DNA from: G963667855 sp963667855
GTDB lineage: Bacteria; Planctomycetota; Phycisphaerae; UBA1845
NCBI GenBank assembly: GCA_963667855.2
Contig: CAXXKI010000030.1
Coordinates: forward strand, 1 to 64,000
DNA length: 64,000 nucleotides
Direction of reading: 5' to 3'
Below the pieces are notes generated by a model, which saw nothing but the letters and a program-made list of their open reading frames with translations, was not told the DNA's origin and made no database searches. Both the position numbers and the translations under genes were made by a program. Below, in pieces: positions 63,754 through 64,000 of the stretch; position 1 is the stretch's first letter, and every line of letters starts with the position of its first letter.

Positions 63754-64000
63754 ATGAGCCTCCGATTTAAACTCATGCTGCTCTTAATTGCTTTTTGCCT
63801 GTCTATCGTGGTTAGCGCGGTAACCGCGAGTCGTTGTATTGAATACTATGCGAACATTGCCGCGAATGACGGACAAGCCTTCTTGCCCGATATTCGGCGC
63901 ATAAGAGGGCTTTGCGATGTGCTGGATGATCTGGCAGACGACATGAAGACTTCGGTCGCTCTGAACAAGCCCGCAAACAATCTTGATTTCGACAATCTTT
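63754..64000 (+). CDS. Membrane protein, 3' end outside window (sensor-like)
   Basis: The frame starts at ATG 63754 with GAGGTAATAA upstream and stays open to the last base. The product begins with a membrane helix (LMLLLIAFCLSIVVSAVTAS) followed by an extracytoplasmic helical segment (YYANIAANDGQAFLPDIRRI ... DDLADDMKTSVALNKPANNL). This is the usual front of a histidine kinase or chemoreceptor; the decisive part lies outside the window. Confidence 0.7.
   Translation, partial: MSLRFKLMLLLIAFCLSIVVSAVTASRCIEYYANIAANDGQAFLPDIRRIRGLCDVLDDLADDMKTSVALNKPANNLDFDNL

Overview
The window looks like a chromosomal segment of a Planctomycetota bacterium, most likely of the Phycisphaerae type. This rests on gene content, not on a marker gene: PEP-CTERM sorting signals, many secreted proteins ending in dockerin-like EF-hand repeats, GYF-domain membrane proteins, DUF1573 and TlpA/DUF3738 proteins, a planctomycete-style prepilin-like protein, and low-density coding with long decayed spacers.

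Layout. (1) 1-8.1 kb is an Rhs/YD-repeat polymorphic-toxin locus: a full-core rhs gene open at the left edge, a putative immunity membrane protein, a second rhs cassette whose core starts at a repeated junction and carries a TGA, a translationally coupled HEAT-like lipoprotein, and two further rhs core scraps. (2) 8.5-11.75 kb holds two unknown genes and an IS3-like element abutting a truncated secreted-protein gene. (3) 11.86-17.7 kb is an accessory island: a planctomycete-type protein with a recombination-associated C-terminal motif, a Cas4/RecB-like nuclease, small membrane proteins, a ThiF/E1-like protein, an XRE regulator, a zinc-ribbon membrane protein and two GYF-domain membrane proteins. 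(4) 18.3-21.7 kb has a decayed FGE-sulfatase/PEP-CTERM gene remnant and a 950-residue PEP-CTERM beta-repeat protein. (5) 22.15-42.7 kb is mostly housekeeping: TPP riboswitch and thiC, a dockerin protein, a DUF1573-thioredoxin fusion, aroF-type DAHP synthase, serS, an MBL-fold protein, an HtrA protease, two YbjQ proteins, a PrsW-like protein, a three-gene signalling operon, dacB-eamA-mnmG and tRNA-Asp(GUC). (6) 43.2-47.5 kb is a large secreted beta-helix dockerin protein. (7) 47.5-60.3 kb, all on the minus strand, is an expanded array of six PA-clan-like protease lipoproteins (one frameshifted at a 10-base homopolymer) interleaved with four periplasmic TlpA-like thioredoxin proteins and headed by a Cys-rich secreted protein. 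It contains a 2.2 kb near-identical duplication and a duplicated structured leader. (8) 61.3-64 kb has a secreted dockerin protein, a prepilin-like protein and the start of a sensor-like membrane protein cut by the window edge.

Two regions are the best candidates for something undescribed. The first is the lipoprotein/thioredoxin/Cys-rich array (47.5-60.3 kb), which looks like a cell-envelope system under duplication and possibly phase variation. The second is the Rhs locus, whose shells carry dockerin-like repeats around an inserted beta-rich domain and whose two different tips share a His...Asn-Cys-Arg motif suggestive of a permuted papain-like toxin fold. All functions are inferred from reading the sequence; no database search was run.
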